From: Campanula takesimana
Lineage: Eukaryota > Streptophyta > Magnoliopsida > Asterales > Campanulaceae
Assembly (NCBI GenBank): GCA_026119855.1
Contig: JAOWBW010000268.1
Location: 1,199,480-1,263,479, forward strand
Length of the DNA stretch: 64,000 nt
Direction of reading: 5' to 3'
Shown: one piece after another, positions 33,029 through 45,277 of the stretch
Layout: every line of letters begins with the position of its first letter
Position numbering within the stretch: the first letter of the stretch is position 1
The notes under the pieces: generated by a model
Seen by the model: the letters and a program-made list of their open reading frames with translations, nothing else
Databases searched by the model: none
What the model was told of the DNA's origin: nothing
Translations under genes and position numbers: made by a program

Positions 33029-33491
33029 CTGTCACCCATTAACGTTATATGGGATTGTGGGAACGATATCCCGCGAAATTAGCTCCCCATTTTCTCCTCT
33101 TGTTTTTTTAAATCACCGCCTATCACCCTTGATAAAGACAAAATAACTTGGAGCAAGCCAATTTTCCGGAGTTTTTCCTCAAGAAACGATCAGCAAATCT
33201 TAGGAGGTATAATCCTTCTCCCTTTTATTCTTATTGATTGTTAAATCTGAGCACACACACACTTAGAAAAACCAGTCCTAACAGACTTAAACAGATTTGG
33301 TGCCTATCTCAACCCCTTCCCTGTTCATACCCAGACCTCCGAACTCAAAGTCTTTGTTCTGTTAGGTTTTTTAATTGTTTTTTTCTTAAAATTAATTGTG
33401 ACGACTCTTCTGAAACCAAAAACGGGTAAACCTCCACCCGGGAATCAAAGTCATAATTCGGGATACCCACAGTGGTGACTCTACCGGGGAC
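33029..33491 (+). repeat. Fragment of a Tat-type LTR end with its PBS
   Basis: The right edge reads GGATACCCACA (ends 33471), followed by TGGTGACTCTACCGGGGAC (33473-33491). This has the arrangement and sequence type of the LTR/PBS junction of TatB (TATCTACA then TGGCGACTCCGCTGGGGAC). The left limit is a guess at TGTCACCC. No partner LTR is seen in the window. Confidence 0.45.
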
Positions 33492-34142
33492 TTGAAAACT
33501 TACTTTAGTTTTCGTAGTTGGTCTATTTTTCATAAAAAGTGTGTTTGCATAAAAAAAAATTTGTGTTTGGCTCAATTTTTTCATACTATGTTTCTATTTG
33601 CTCTCTGATAAGCTTTTAAAAAATAACCCGGGAGACTGGTCAATCACCCAACCCTTTTCTGGAAGCCAAAATTTTCATCTCTTTTTCAAATTGCTTTCAA
33701 ATTTTCATCCGTTGAAGAGATTCGAGTTAAGGTGGAGATTTGTTGAGGATAAATGCCTTGAATCAGTTATGAGAAAACCTGGTTGCGACTATGTGCTCAA
33801 GCTATGTGGCCACATAACTTTGGCATGCGGTCAACCTAATAGCTCGCATGGCGACGCAGTAGGTCGACTAGATTTGGAAACGATTCTGGACAGGTGTAAG
33901 GGCACTTCATGTGCTCGCATAAGGAGGCAAACGGCCAACCTATCTAACGCGAAAATTGATGTCCTATTCTGTCCAAGTCTAGTTTCCTTACAAATGGTCT
34001 GGCCAGCTCCACCGCATAACCTCACTTTCATCTTCAATATAAATTTTATTTAATCGTTTGGCAACAGAAAAAAACACTCAAATTTAGTTTTATTGAAATT
34101 AGAATAAAAGGACAACAATCCCATTTCTGAAATAAATAAACG
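33492..34142. other. No gene assigned
   Basis: Follows the Tat-type PBS, so it may be leader or internal sequence of a lost element. A 151-codon open frame at 33598-34053 has no recognisable motif and an unusual composition; I do not accept it as a gene. Confidence 0.45.
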
Positions 34143-34756
34143 TGTTGGGTTGTGGAGACAAAACCTAGAAGGAAAAAGAAATTAAATTTGAGTCATATAA
34201 GAATTCATGGAATTCCTTATTTGACTAGGTTGTAATTTAATTTTCCTTGAGATTCCTTGTTTAAGTGGATTTAGGAATTTAATTATTCTGGATTTCCTAC
34301 TTAGTTTAGGTTTTGGACGTGTTGCCTATATAAACCAAGTGATGGCTATAAACATTGTACACACTAGAAAAAATAACCATAGAGAATCTTTGAGTCACAA
34401 AGAGAGCCAAGTGAGTGCTAGCCCTTAGGGGGTGCACTTAGGGGCATTCCCTGTATGGGTAAAAGCATGTCTAGGGTTTTATATGTGATAGGAGTGTTCA
34501 CATGGAGAAATTATCTCCTTGTAATATAGAGCAGTAGGCTTTATTGTAAACAGACACTTATTATGATATTAGTGAAATAATCATGGCTTGGCGGTGCCCC
34601 CAGATGTAGTCATTGTTGTGAAGAACTGGGTTAACAAATATTGTGTTCTTTTCTTGTTGATTACTTTCATATTATTAGTATGCATGGTTGTTGTGTCTCA
34701 CCATTATTAGAATTGTATGGGCAAGAACTGCACGGATATACCACAATTCCCCAACA
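34143..34756 (+). repeat. CopC 5' LTR
   Basis: Starts TGTTGGGTTGTGGAGAC and ends CCCCAACA, followed by a tRNA-Met PBS. TATATAAACC near 34328 may be its TATA box. The partner is the truncated copy at 63425-63600, nearly identical over the shared 170 bp. It has no GC-rich word array. Confidence 0.88.
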
Positions 34757-35043
34757 ATTGGTATCAGAGCTTGGATGGAAGACGATTGCAGAAATCAGAA
34801 TCAGAAATTTCGAAGGATTCAGATGGTTCAATTTGCTTGATCCAAATAGGAATATGATTGCAAAGATCCGGATAGAATCAGGTTGTAAGGATTCAGATTT
34901 GCCGAGATTCAATCAAGAAGTAGGGCATGGATCCAAGATTAGGGTTGCAGAATCTGGTGGATGATTGATTGCATAGATGTGCAGATCATGTGTAGGCATA
35001 TGCAATAGGCATACGGGGTACGCGATGCAGATGTATATAGTAC

Positions 35044-36077
35044 TGTAGATACCCCGGGGGAGCCCCAGCTTGGCTAGAGCGCACGGGTCACCCTAGGATG
35101 TCCACTTGCTTTTAAGAGTCGCCACCCACATTTTTGAGGAACGTAAGAAAACCTAAATAAAGCCAATTTTTGTACGAAAACCAGAGATTCGGGAGAGAAG
35201 GGTTCGGGGGTTAGGTTACGAAATGGGAAGTACTTAAACACCCATTTCGCCCGAGTAAAGTCGGTCTTGTTTGTTCATAATTCACTTTAAAGATAAATGT
35301 GTTCTTTCTATTTGAATAGTGAAAAAAAAGGGTTTTATTGTTTAAAATGTAGGGAGATAACTCCTACGCCAATTCAATGTAATGAAATGGCCATTGGTTT
35401 CATGTCCCAAATGGTTTTGGGGTGATTGCACATTTGATTGAAGAAGAAGAAGAATTACAAGAAGAAGAAGAAGAAGAAGAAGAAGAAGAAGAAGAATAAA
35501 GTCAAGACATTTTACCTATAATATCCTTCAAAGAGAACCTCTTGAAAAGTCTTGAAGAAGAGGTTGAATACTTGGAGGGAATATCTTTAGTAAATTGCCT
35601 AGAGTAAGGTTTAAGGTGGGAAATTCTTAAGGTGCCAAAAGAGGTCAAAAAAGGGTCTAAAAGTCCTCCTCTCCAATGATGGATTGGAGGGGGTTTTATA
35701 GTTGAAAAATGGGAGTTTTTGGAGCCAAACGGAGTCTCCAAGAAATCTTTCCCGGGCAAAATCATGTATAATGAGCAAGGGAGATATTCTTGGGCAGAAT
35801 CTGTAACTGACGCACCCCAGAAGCGCGCGCATCCCACCTAGGCGGCGGAAGTAGCGCGCGTCTGGCCTCAAGGGGCGGAGGCGCGCGACTCTGAAAGGCA
35901 AAATCTGACAAAATGGACTAGAAAGTTAGAATTGTTATTCAGTTTAGTCCCTGGACTTAACGGAGCCCATCTGGAACTTAACCAAAGTAACATAAACTAA
36001 CAGAAAACACTTAAAAGAGGGAGAAACACAAAATCAATGTGCAATCGGGGTGAGCGGTCCAAGGTGGGATGTCTACA
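35044..36077 (-). repeat. TatB 3' LTR
   Basis: Left-hand copy, 1034 bp. Read on minus it starts TGTAGACATCCCACC and ends GGGGTATCTACA. Words lie at 35823-35890, with starts at 35823, 35852 and 35881 (29 bp apart). A (GAA)n run lies at about 35445-35498 and is of different length and context in the other LTR. Confidence 0.92.
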
Positions 36078-36289
36078 GAGTCCCTCGGCGGTGTGGATTG
36101 CGAAGCAAATGCACCGACGAAAGACAGACATCCCCCTAGGACATCACCAAGAAAAAAGAAAAGACTCGATAAAAGCAGAAATTTGAAATTGCAAGGGATG
36201 GGGAGGTGCGCTCCCTATATGAGCGGCTTTGGTTGATAATAAAAGGTTCGGCGGCATGAAGCGGCCCACCGTGGCCGATAGCGGGACCT

Positions 36290-36680
36290 GTCTGGCTGAT
36301 AGCGAGATCCGTTTGCCGGAAACGGGATCCGTTTGCTGGTGGCGAGATCCGTCTGCTGGAATGCGGGACCCGGAGGACCGTTTGCTGGAAGCGGGATTTG
36401 TTTGCTGGTGGCGAGATCCTTTTGCTGGAATGAGGGACCCGGAGGACCGTTTGCTGAAAGCAGGATCTGTTTGCTGGTGACGAGATCCGTTTGCTGGAAT
36501 GCGGGACCCGGAGGACCGTTTGCTGGAAGCGGGATCTGTTTGCTGGTGGCGAGATCCATTTGCTGGAATGCGGGACCCGGAGGACCTTTTGCTGAAGTGC
36601 GGGACCCAAAGGACCGTTTGCTGAAGTGCGGGACCCGGAGGACCGTTTGCTGAAGTGCGGGACCCGGAGGACCGTTTGCT
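36290..36680 (-). repeat. TatB tandem array with 69-bp and 29-bp higher-order units
   Basis: Same basic unit as the TatA array (on minus, CAGCAAACGGATCCCGC and variants). The segment GGAGGACCGTTTGCTG recurs at 36372, 36441, 36510 and 36579, a 69-bp period. It then recurs at about 36608, 36637 and 36666, a 29-bp period. Open frames of 200 or more codons on the minus strand here come from the repeat and are not genes. Confidence 0.85.
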
Positions 36681-36986
36681 TGGATGGATGTAGATTTTGC
36701 TTGATGAGGAGGTCGTGATTTTTGTGGCTCACTCAGGACCAAGTTGTTGCCATGAGTCGCACTTTGAGGTTGGTTGTTTGACTTTGACTTTTGATGGGGT
36801 GCGGGCACAGTTGGCTGTGGAGTGCTTTCTGTTGGGGATGAATTGTAAAAACTGATTTTTTGAGAATTAATGGTGTCCGTTACAGACTTCATTCAGCTTG
36901 TGGAGGTGGAGCTAAAACTCAGATGAGCATGGATGTGACACATTGATTCCCGCGTGGGAAGTAGTGTTTGAACTTGTCAGATTGCA

Positions 36987-37062
36987 GAAGGCGCGTACAT
37001 CTGGTGTTTGATATGGGAAGCGCGCGCATCTGAATGGCATGGCGGGGGGCGCATGCCTTGCG
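36987..37062 (+). promoter_or_regulatory. Word array upstream of the antisense PMD gene, 29-bp pitch
   Basis: GGCGCGTACATCTGG, AGCGCGCGCATCTG and a weaker GGCGCATGCCTTG. The CATCTG anchor is at 36998 and 37027, with the weak third at 37056, so the step is 29 bp. A TATA box (CATATATAAACA) follows at 37073-37084. This matches the spacing and order of the TatB U3, but for a promoter firing the other way. Confidence 0.75.
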
Positions 37063-38266
37063 CATAAGTTCAGCATATATAAACAGGCGGTTCACTTTTC
37101 CGGAGAGTTTTAAAAATTTCAAAGAACCCTCCAAATTCTGAACCAAGTTTTCACGGAGAAATCACCCCAAAACACTTTCTTGTTGTTCTAGGAGCAATTC
37201 TATCATAGAAACGATGTCGGATCGTCAACAATCTCCTCCATTCGAGATGCCACAGGGCGAGGAGCCCGAGGTTGGAATTGAGGCGATGGACCCGAGTTTG
37301 CTCACGTACCAGCCGCATACCCATATCTCCCACTTTGTCACAGCGGGATTGGTAAGAATCTTTCATCCTCTTTGTGATTTTCGCACTTTGGGGCTGCTCT
37401 GTTTTACCCGTATTTTTCGCTGCAACTTCTTTTATTGGCCGTCGCTGTTTGTTGTTGTTGTTGATTTATTATAAGAAACATGTCCGGATACCCATTTTCA
37501 TGCCCACACACTTGCATGCATGTTGAAATTTCTGTTTTGGGTTTGTCCATTTTCTAGCTGTTATGCTGATGAAATTTTCGTTGTTTCTTGTTTCTTTTCA
37601 GGAGTGGAGCCGCCTGTCGGAGATTTGAGGCGGAGCTCATGGTCCGGTTACCATTTGGAGAAAGTTTCCCGAGAATGTCAGGGCTCGAGTTCAGGCCACC
37701 CACTTTGGCCTTTTTATTACTAGTCTGCCGGCATTGAAGAATGATCCGGATGTTATTCAGGCTCTGAGAGAGAGATGGTGGGACACCACCCATACTTTTT
37801 ATCTACCCATGGGAGAGGTCACGATGATGCCCACTGACTTCACGGCACTGACTGGGCTGCCGTTTGTGGGGGAGCCTGTCCCTTGTGTTTTGAGAGGGAC
37901 CCTTCGGATTGCTGATGAGTTGTTGGCCTTGGTTGACTGTGGCTTCCCGGTGAAGAATTATCGGGTCAATTGGGGTAGCATCCATCGATACTATAGCATT
38001 CTTGTAGCTGAGCCTTTGGGTGTTACTGCTGAGCGGGTCGATCCTGTGGCATGTTGCTTTATATGGTACATGCTGTCCCATACTTTGTTTGCCAGTGGAG
38101 GGTCCTCGGCCTCCTTGGCTCTGCTTGACTTGTTAGTAGATTTGGACCAGGCTGGCCAGTATAACTGGGGCACAGCGGGCTTAGCTACTTGTTATCACGG
38201 CATGGATCTGACCAGCCGTTCGACCACTAGCTCGGTCACGGGCTTCAGTTTGTTGTGGGAGGTATA

Positions 38267-39710
38267 TGTTGGTAGTGGTGCCCTAGGCACGTTTAATAAA
38301 CGTTGTAATTGTTATCATTTATTTCATATCAATAAAGAAATGTTTTGATTATTATTATTGTTCATGTTTACTTATAATAATCTCCGTCCCTAGTACTTGT
38401 TAAGCACTAGTATAAAGGCTAAATGATCATGGGATGATCATGTTAGATTTATGGGTACTTGTTTGGAACAAGGTACTAGACATGACCCGCTGTATGAAAT
38501 TTATGTCATGGTCTGTGTCGAACATATATCTCATATTAGTTATGTCATTCGAATCCTTAGACATAAAGTTATTATAATCTTCCACTTGATGAATATTATG
38601 TTTGACATATTCAAACGCTACTTTTAACCGGGTAGTTATAAAGGGTATGATTGGCATGATCGGATTCACGTAGGGAAGAATAATAAGCTAAATGGATTTG
38701 TCCCTCTTCGGAGAGATGTCAAGCTTGGGCCTCTCGTAGGAATGATGTTGATGAAATGTTCGGCCGGACTCAAATGAATTGATTGGATCAATGTCATTTG
38801 GATTATCAACATATTCGGAATCGAGAAAGTATTGAACAAAACAAGTTGACTGTTTGACCATGACTTGTGTTCAATGACATCGTGGACAAAGGGATTATGA
38901 CATGTTTTAAAAGGAATGCGAACTTGTATCTAGTTATACTATTTGGGTAGGTATGAGGGTTTGCTAGAACCTAATCATATCTTATGGTTTCATGTTTGAA
39001 CCCATTGCCAACTTAGTATAATCCTAGAGGGTCACACACAATAGAACGAATCTTTAAAAGGACTAAAAAGGAATTTTTCAGCTTTTCTGGCCAAGTGGGC
39101 GACCGCCCAAAAGGCACCGGGCGACCGCCCAAAGTTGGGCGACCGCACAGCCAATTTTGGGCGGCCGCACAGTGGTGTCGGCAGACACTTTCCTAATTCG
39201 ATTTGGAATGTATTTTGACACAAGTTCCCTATTTGGAATAGGTCTTGTTTGTGTATAAAAGGATGATTTCGGCCAGAACTTCAGCGATAGGTTTGTGTGA
39301 GTCTCTAAAGAGTTTGTGAGAGGTTTTATTTTGTTCTAAGACATCTTTGATTGAAGAACAAAATAATACACAAAAGAAAATTTCCATATAGTCATATCAA
39401 TTGTGAAAGTGTGTTTCATAGTTGTTGGTCTAGCAACCAAGATCAAGAAGTGTTCTTGATATTCGTTCGTGGTGTGGATACCGCTAGAGGGTGAAGCTCA
39501 TCATCTTCAAAGTTCGTGTTCGTACTTTCTTCGTGATCAAGCTTCAATATCTCCACCAAGCTTAAAGACCAAACTCAAAGTTATCAAGGGTTAGTTTTTC
39601 TCTATTCATGTTGTGATATTTGATTTAATCATATGAACGGATCTATGGGCTTTGGGTTTCAAAATTTTAAATGCTTAATTCCGCTGCGCATGTGTCATCG
39701 AAACCCAACA
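38267..39710 (+). repeat. CopD 5' LTR
   Basis: TGTTGGTAGTGGTGCCC..CCCAACA. The word array is at 39097-39170 in U3, and the TATA box GTATAAAAGG at about 39253-39262. R-U5 follows, with the GGTCTAGCAACCAAGATC region shared by all Angela copies here. Confidence 0.95.
39097..39170 (+). promoter_or_regulatory. CopD U3 word array, 22/18/22 spacing
   Basis: Four 12-mers: GGGCGACCGCCC (39097), GGGCGACCGCCC (39119), GGGCGACCGCAC (39137), GGGCGGCCGCAC (39159). Spacers are 10, 6 and 10 bp. It lies about 85 bp upstream of the TATA box. The 3' LTR copy is at 46108-46181. The leader array at 40018-40091 has identical spacing. Confidence 0.9.
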
Positions 39711-39711
39711 G

Positions 39712-39723
39712 TGGTATCAGAGC
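39712..39723 (+). other. CopD primer binding site (tRNA-Met)
   Basis: TGGTATCAGAGC one base after the 5' LTR. Confidence 0.93.
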
Positions 39724-40017
39724 CCCGTTCATGTTGATTATTTCAATACCTAGATCATGTTATGTGTATATAAATTGTTTATGTGCCTTGCATGATATGA
39801 ATATTGGAATATATGTTGTTTATGTGTTTTTGTGATTTTATGTAGTTTAATGTTTTGCAACTTTAATCGCACGATTCAATCGCAATAAATAAATTATGGT
39901 GGATTCAGAATTGTTGATTATTAATTTTTGATTGGATCAAAGTTTTAATAATCGGGGAAAAACAATTATGAGACAAAATTTTCGAACTTTGAAAATTCTG
40001 CACATTCTGATGGCACC

Positions 40018-40091
40018 GGGCGACCGCACAAAACGCCTTGGGCGGCCGCACGGTTTTGGGCGACCGCACAAGGGTTTTTGGGCGGCCGCAC
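40018..40091 (+). promoter_or_regulatory. CopD leader word array, 22/18/22 spacing
   Basis: GGGCGACCGCAC (40018), GGGCGGCCGCAC (40040), GGGCGACCGCAC (40058), GGGCGGCCGCAC (40080). Spacers are again 10, 6 and 10 bp, but their bases differ from those in U3 (for example GGTTTT against AAAGTT). It lies about 295 bp after the PBS and 1.2 kb before gag. Confidence 0.9.
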
Positions 40092-41303
40092 AATGGAATC
40101 AGAAGGTCTGATTTTGGTCAAAAACAGAATCTGGAATTTTTCGAAAAATTCAACAAAACCAGTAACAGAACCAGTCCAGACTTGCTGATCTGGAATGGGT
40201 TTTGGGTAGTTGGTTTGTGTGTGGATTTTGGGGTTTGATTTTCCTATTTGTTTTAGTCTTGTAATTCTAAGATTGGTTCAAGGTTTGGATGGCTAATCTG
40301 CGTTCATCGAGATTGTGTTTCCCAAACTTGATCGCAATCAAAGTTTCAAAGATAAAACGAAGTTAGAATTATGAAGAGTTCATAATTGCTAAAATTGAGA
40401 AACAAAGTTCTTGATTCAAAGATTGGAGATCCATGTGGAATTGTGGATGCAATTGGCCTACGTTCATTGAGACCATCTATTGCTTAGTTTCGGCCACATG
40501 GACTACTTTCTTGGTTTCTTGAATTAGTGCGGGATTGTGGTTGCCTAATGGCTTAGTTCGACCGCACTTCTTGTTGTCTTGATTTGGAGATAATAACCAA
40601 AGTTGAAATAGTCTCATCCTCATAATTATAGAGAAACTAATGACACATAAATATCATGCTTAAATTAATGGAGATTAATTTATTGACTAAACTTGATGCG
40701 TAACATGTTTATATTATGTGCTCATAAATGTGTTATATGCTATATGTGATGAACCTTCAAAGAAAGTTTTAAGTCCTTAATTGGCATGCCATGATTAAAA
40801 CACTTGTTCATACATGGGTGATCTTGATGTGGGTTCGCCTCCGCGAGGTGCATTAATTTTATTCATGTATAAGCAAGATGAGGTTCATTAGTTTAATGTG
40901 GGCTTGCCTCCGCAAGGTACATTAAATTGAATGGTTCCTATACGTTTAAAATGGTTGGACTTAATTAGGCGTCAAAACGGTTTTGTGCCTAGGCAAAAGA
41001 TGAGATTAAACATGTTTTTGAAATTGGATTTCTCAAAAAATCTCATAAAAGGATCTAAGAATCAAATGGGATATGATTGACATGATTGTCTACCTAATTA
41101 ATTTAGTTTTGAGCGGTCCGCCTCCGTGGACTCAAAAGTTAAATTAAAGTTGGATCTTAGCCCAATTAAATTATATTATACATTGGATGTATATGAAGGT
41201 TATATAATTTAGTGGGAGTATTTTTTTTTAAAATACATTAATTATTTCTTTAATGAAAAACCGGTACTTATTAAATTTTGGAAATTTTGCATATTTGTAG
41301 ATA

Positions 41304-44300
41304 ATGACTACTAACACTCAATCAATTTCGTTGCGATCGATCCTTGAGAAGGATAAGCTCCAAGAGAATGGTACTAACTTTATGGATTGGATCCGTAGCC
41401 TAAGAATTGTTCTAAGGCAAGAACATAAGTTGTACATTCTCGATGGGCCACTTCCTGCTGAACCAGAACCTACTGCCCCTAGGGCAGAAAGAGACAGTTA
41501 CAAGAAACATCGTAATGATTCAAGAGATGTAAGCTGTCTCATGCTTGCTACCATGTGCTCAAAACTCCAACAAAGTTTGGAACATTTGGAAGCCTATGAG
41601 ATAGGCGTAGAGTTAAGAGCCATGTTTCAAGAGCAAGCTAGGCAAGAGAGGTACAAGACCATTGTTGCATTCACTACTTGCAAAATGAATGAAGGGCAAC
41701 AAGTGAGTCCTCACATGCTGAAAAAGAAAGGTTATGTAGAGCACCTTGAGAAACTTGGCTATCCAATCCCATTGGAGCTAGCCACAGATCTCATTCTTAA
41801 TTCATTGCTTAAAAGTTATAATCAATTTGTGATGAATTATAACATGCATGGAATGGATAAGAATCTCTCCGAGTTGCATGGGATGCTTAAAACTGCGGAG
41901 ATGGAGATTTCGGAGAAAGGTTCTCCCGTGCTCTTAGTTCATGATGGGAAGAAGGCTAGTGCCAAAGGAAAGGGTAAGAAAGTTGTCAAACCCAAAATAA
42001 GCAAGGCAAGTGTTGCCAAGGCTTCTGAGGCAAAACCCGATTCACAAAAGGATGCAATCTGTTTCCATTGTCAAGAAATTGGTCATTGGAAACGTAATTG
42101 CAAGGCTTTCTTGGAAGAGCAAAAGAAGAAGAAGGGCAGCAAGGCTGCGTCGACTTCGGGTATCTATATGATAGATATTCTCCTTTCTACCACTGATTCT
42201 TGGGTATTGGATACCAGATGTGGTTTTCACATTTGTTTAAATGTGCAGGGTCTAAAGAATAGGAGACTACTTAAAGAGGGTGAAGTAGACCTACGCGTGG
42301 GGAATGGAGCAAGAGTTGCTGCATTAGCCGTAGGGACTTATGAAGTCACTTTACCTTCCGGATTAATTCTTGTTTTGAACAATTGTTATTATGTTCCGGA
42401 TTTAAGTAGAAATATTATTTCAATTTCTTGTTTGGATAATGAAGGTTTTAAGTTTCTTATTGAGAATAAGAAATTTTCTATTTATTTAAATGATGTGCTT
42501 TATGGTATTGCTAATTCATTTAATGGCCTTTATGTCCTGGATGTCAAGAATGAAAATAATGAAAATGTCTATCATATAAATAAGAAATCTAAACCTAATG
42601 ATGTAAATCATACCTATTTATGGCATTGCCGTCTTGGTCATATTAATGAGAAGCGTATCTCAAAACTCCATGGGGACGGTCTCTTGGGATCATGTGACCT
42701 TGAGTCATATGATACTTGTGAGTCGTGTCTTCTTGGAAAAATTACTAAGACACCTTTTACCAAGTTAGGTGAAAGGGCAAGTGACTTATTGGGGTTGATA
42801 CATTCCGATGTATGCGGACTATTAAGTAGCAATGCTAGGGGAGGATTTCAATACTTCATAACCTTTACTGATGACTATAGTAGATTTGGGTATGTTTACC
42901 TAATGAAACATAAAAGTGAAGCATTTGAGATATTTAGAATATTTCAAAATGAAGTAGAAAAACAACATGGCAAAAGTATTAAAGAACTTCGATCAGATCG
43001 AGGTGGAGAATACTTGAGTCGAGAATTTGATGATCATCTAAAGAATTGTGGAATAGTTTCACAATTGACTCCACCCGGAACCCCACAATGGAATGGTGTG
43101 TCCGAGAGGAGAAATCGGACTTTGTTAGACATGGTTCGATCAATGATGAGTCAAGTTGATCTTCCAATATCCTTTTGGGGTTACGCTCTAGAAACCGCTG
43201 CTTTCACACTAAATCGTGTTCCAACTAAATCGGTTCAAAAGACTCCATATGAGATGTGGAGCGGAAAGAAAACTTGTTTATCTTTCATGAAGATTTGGGG
43301 TTGTGAAGCTTTTGTCAAAAGACTTGTCTCTGACAAACTTGCACACAAATCTGACAAATGTATTTTCGTGGGATATCCAAAGGAAACTAGAGGATATTAC
43401 TTTTACAACCGTGAGGACAACAAAGTGTTTGTTGCCCGAACTGGTGTCTTTCTAGAGAAAGAGTTTCTCTCCAAAGAAATCAGTGGGAGTAAAATAAATC
43501 TTGAAGAAATTCGAGACCCAGAAAATAACATTAAACCAATAGTGGAACAAGAACAAGAACCACAAGGAGTTGTGGAACCTGTTCAAAATACACAAGCAAC
43601 TCGCAGATCTAGTAGGTTACGATCCGAGCCCGAGAGATGTGGATTTCTCGTAACGGATAGTAGTAAGGTGGAAATCATTGAGAATGATGAACCGACAACC
43701 TACCAAGAGGCGATGTCTTCTCCTGATTCGGACAAGTGGCTTGGAGCCATGGAATCCGAATTACAATCCATGCAAGACAATCAAGTTTGGAATTTGATTG
43801 ATGCGCCCGAAGGTGTAAAAACCATAGGATGCAAATGGGTCTTCAAGAAGAAGACTGACATGGATGGGAAGGTGCATACTTACAAAGCTAGACTTGTAGC
43901 GAAGGGTTATAGGCAAGTTCATGGTATTGACTATGATGAAACCTTTTCACCCGTAGCAATGATCAAGTCTATAAGAATTTTGCTTGCCATTGCCGCATAT
44001 CATGACTATGAAATATGGTAAATGGATTTCAAATCCGCTTTCCTATATGTAAAACTCCAAGAGGATGTGTATATGACACAACCAGAAGGTTTTGAACAAA
44101 ATTCTAAGGTATGCAAATTGCAGAGATCCATCTATGGATTGAAGCAAGCTTCAAGGAGTTGGAATCTCCGTTTTGATGAATCGGTCAAAGAGTTTGGTTT
44201 CATCAAGAACGAAGATGAACCTTGTGTATACAAGAAGATTAGTGGGAGCATAGTGCTATTCCTAGTTTTATACGTGGATAACATATTGCTCATTGGAAAC

Positions 44301-45263
44301 GACATTCCCACACTTCAGTCTGTGAAGACTTGGTTAGGAATGTGTTTCGCAATGAAAGATATGGGTGAAGCCGCATATATTCTTGGCATTAAGATCTATA
44401 GAGATAGATCAAGGAGGCTACTTGGTTTAAGCCAAAGTACATACATTGACAAGGTCATTAGAAGATTCCGTATGGAAAATTCTAAAAGAGGTACCTTGCC
44501 CGTTTTACATGGAGTTTCTCTAAGCAAGACTCAATGTCCTAAGACAAACGATGAGCGCGAGAAAATGAATGATGTTCCATATGCTTCGGCAATTGGGTCC
44601 ATCATGTATGCCATGATTTGTACTAGGCCGGATGTATCTTATGCTTTGAGCATGACGAGTAGATACCAATCCAACCCTGGCGAAAATCACTGGGTAGCTG
44701 TAAAAGCGATTCTTAAGTACTTGAGAAGAACTAAAGACTCGTTTTTGGTCTATGGAGGAATGGAAGATGATCTCGTTCTAAATGCTTACACGGATGCAAG
44801 CTTCCAAACCGACAAAGATGATAGCCGATCGCAATCGGGTTTTGTGTTTATGTTAAATGGTGGAGCTGTAAGCTGGAAGAGTTCCAAGCAAAGTACAACC
44901 GCTGATTCTACAACAGAAGCTGAGTATATTGCTGCATCGGATGCTGCAAAGGAAGCTGTTTGGATTAAGAAGTTCATCACTGAACTTGAAGTGGTTCCTA
45001 GTATTGCTAATCCAATAGACCTTTATTGCGATAATAATGGTGCTATTGCTCAAGCAAAGGAACCAAGAGCACATCAGAAATCCAAACACATACTTAGGCG
45101 TTTTCATATCATTCGAGAAATCGTTGATAGGGGAGACGTAAATATATGCAGAGTACCTACTGATGACAATGTTGCGGACCCGCTAACAAAGAGACTTCCA
45201 CAAGCTAAACATGATGGTCATGTTGGGTCCATGGGTATTAGATACATGGGAGATTGGGCCTAG
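41304..45263 (+). pseudogene. CopD Gag-Pol polyprotein, one nonsense codon
   Basis: A single copia frame of 1319 codons. Residues 1-250 are Gag (MTTNTQSISLRSILEK..), with the zinc knuckle CFHCQEIGHWKRNC at 253-266. The protease motif at 303 reads DTRCGFH where DTGC is expected. GAG-pre-integrase is near 439 (HLWHCRLGH). The integrase D, D and E are in IHSDVCG, RSDRGGEY and GVSERRN (about 500, 563, 600). RT begins near 842. TAA at 44019-44021 replaces the residue after EIW, normally Gln, and cuts RT. The RT catalytic box reads YVDN (N codon AAC at 44280) where YVDD is expected. RNase H residues (YTDAS, TEAEY, CDNNG) are intact. All three defects fit single C-to-T or G-to-A changes. Translation would yield Gag, protease and integrase but no complete RT. 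Confidence 0.93.
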
Positions 45264-45277
45264 GGCAAGTGGGAGAT

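Noticed and set aside
33598..34053. 151-codon frame after the Tat-type PBS
   Set aside because: No motif, no homologous frame in TatA or TatB, and probable leader or internal debris.
36136..36892. 200-225 codon frames on minus over the TatB array
   Set aside because: Same cause: stop-free tandem units.
38427..38669. 80-codon minus frame repeated at 45438-45680
   Set aside because: Identical position in the two CopD LTRs; part of U3 with no coding features.
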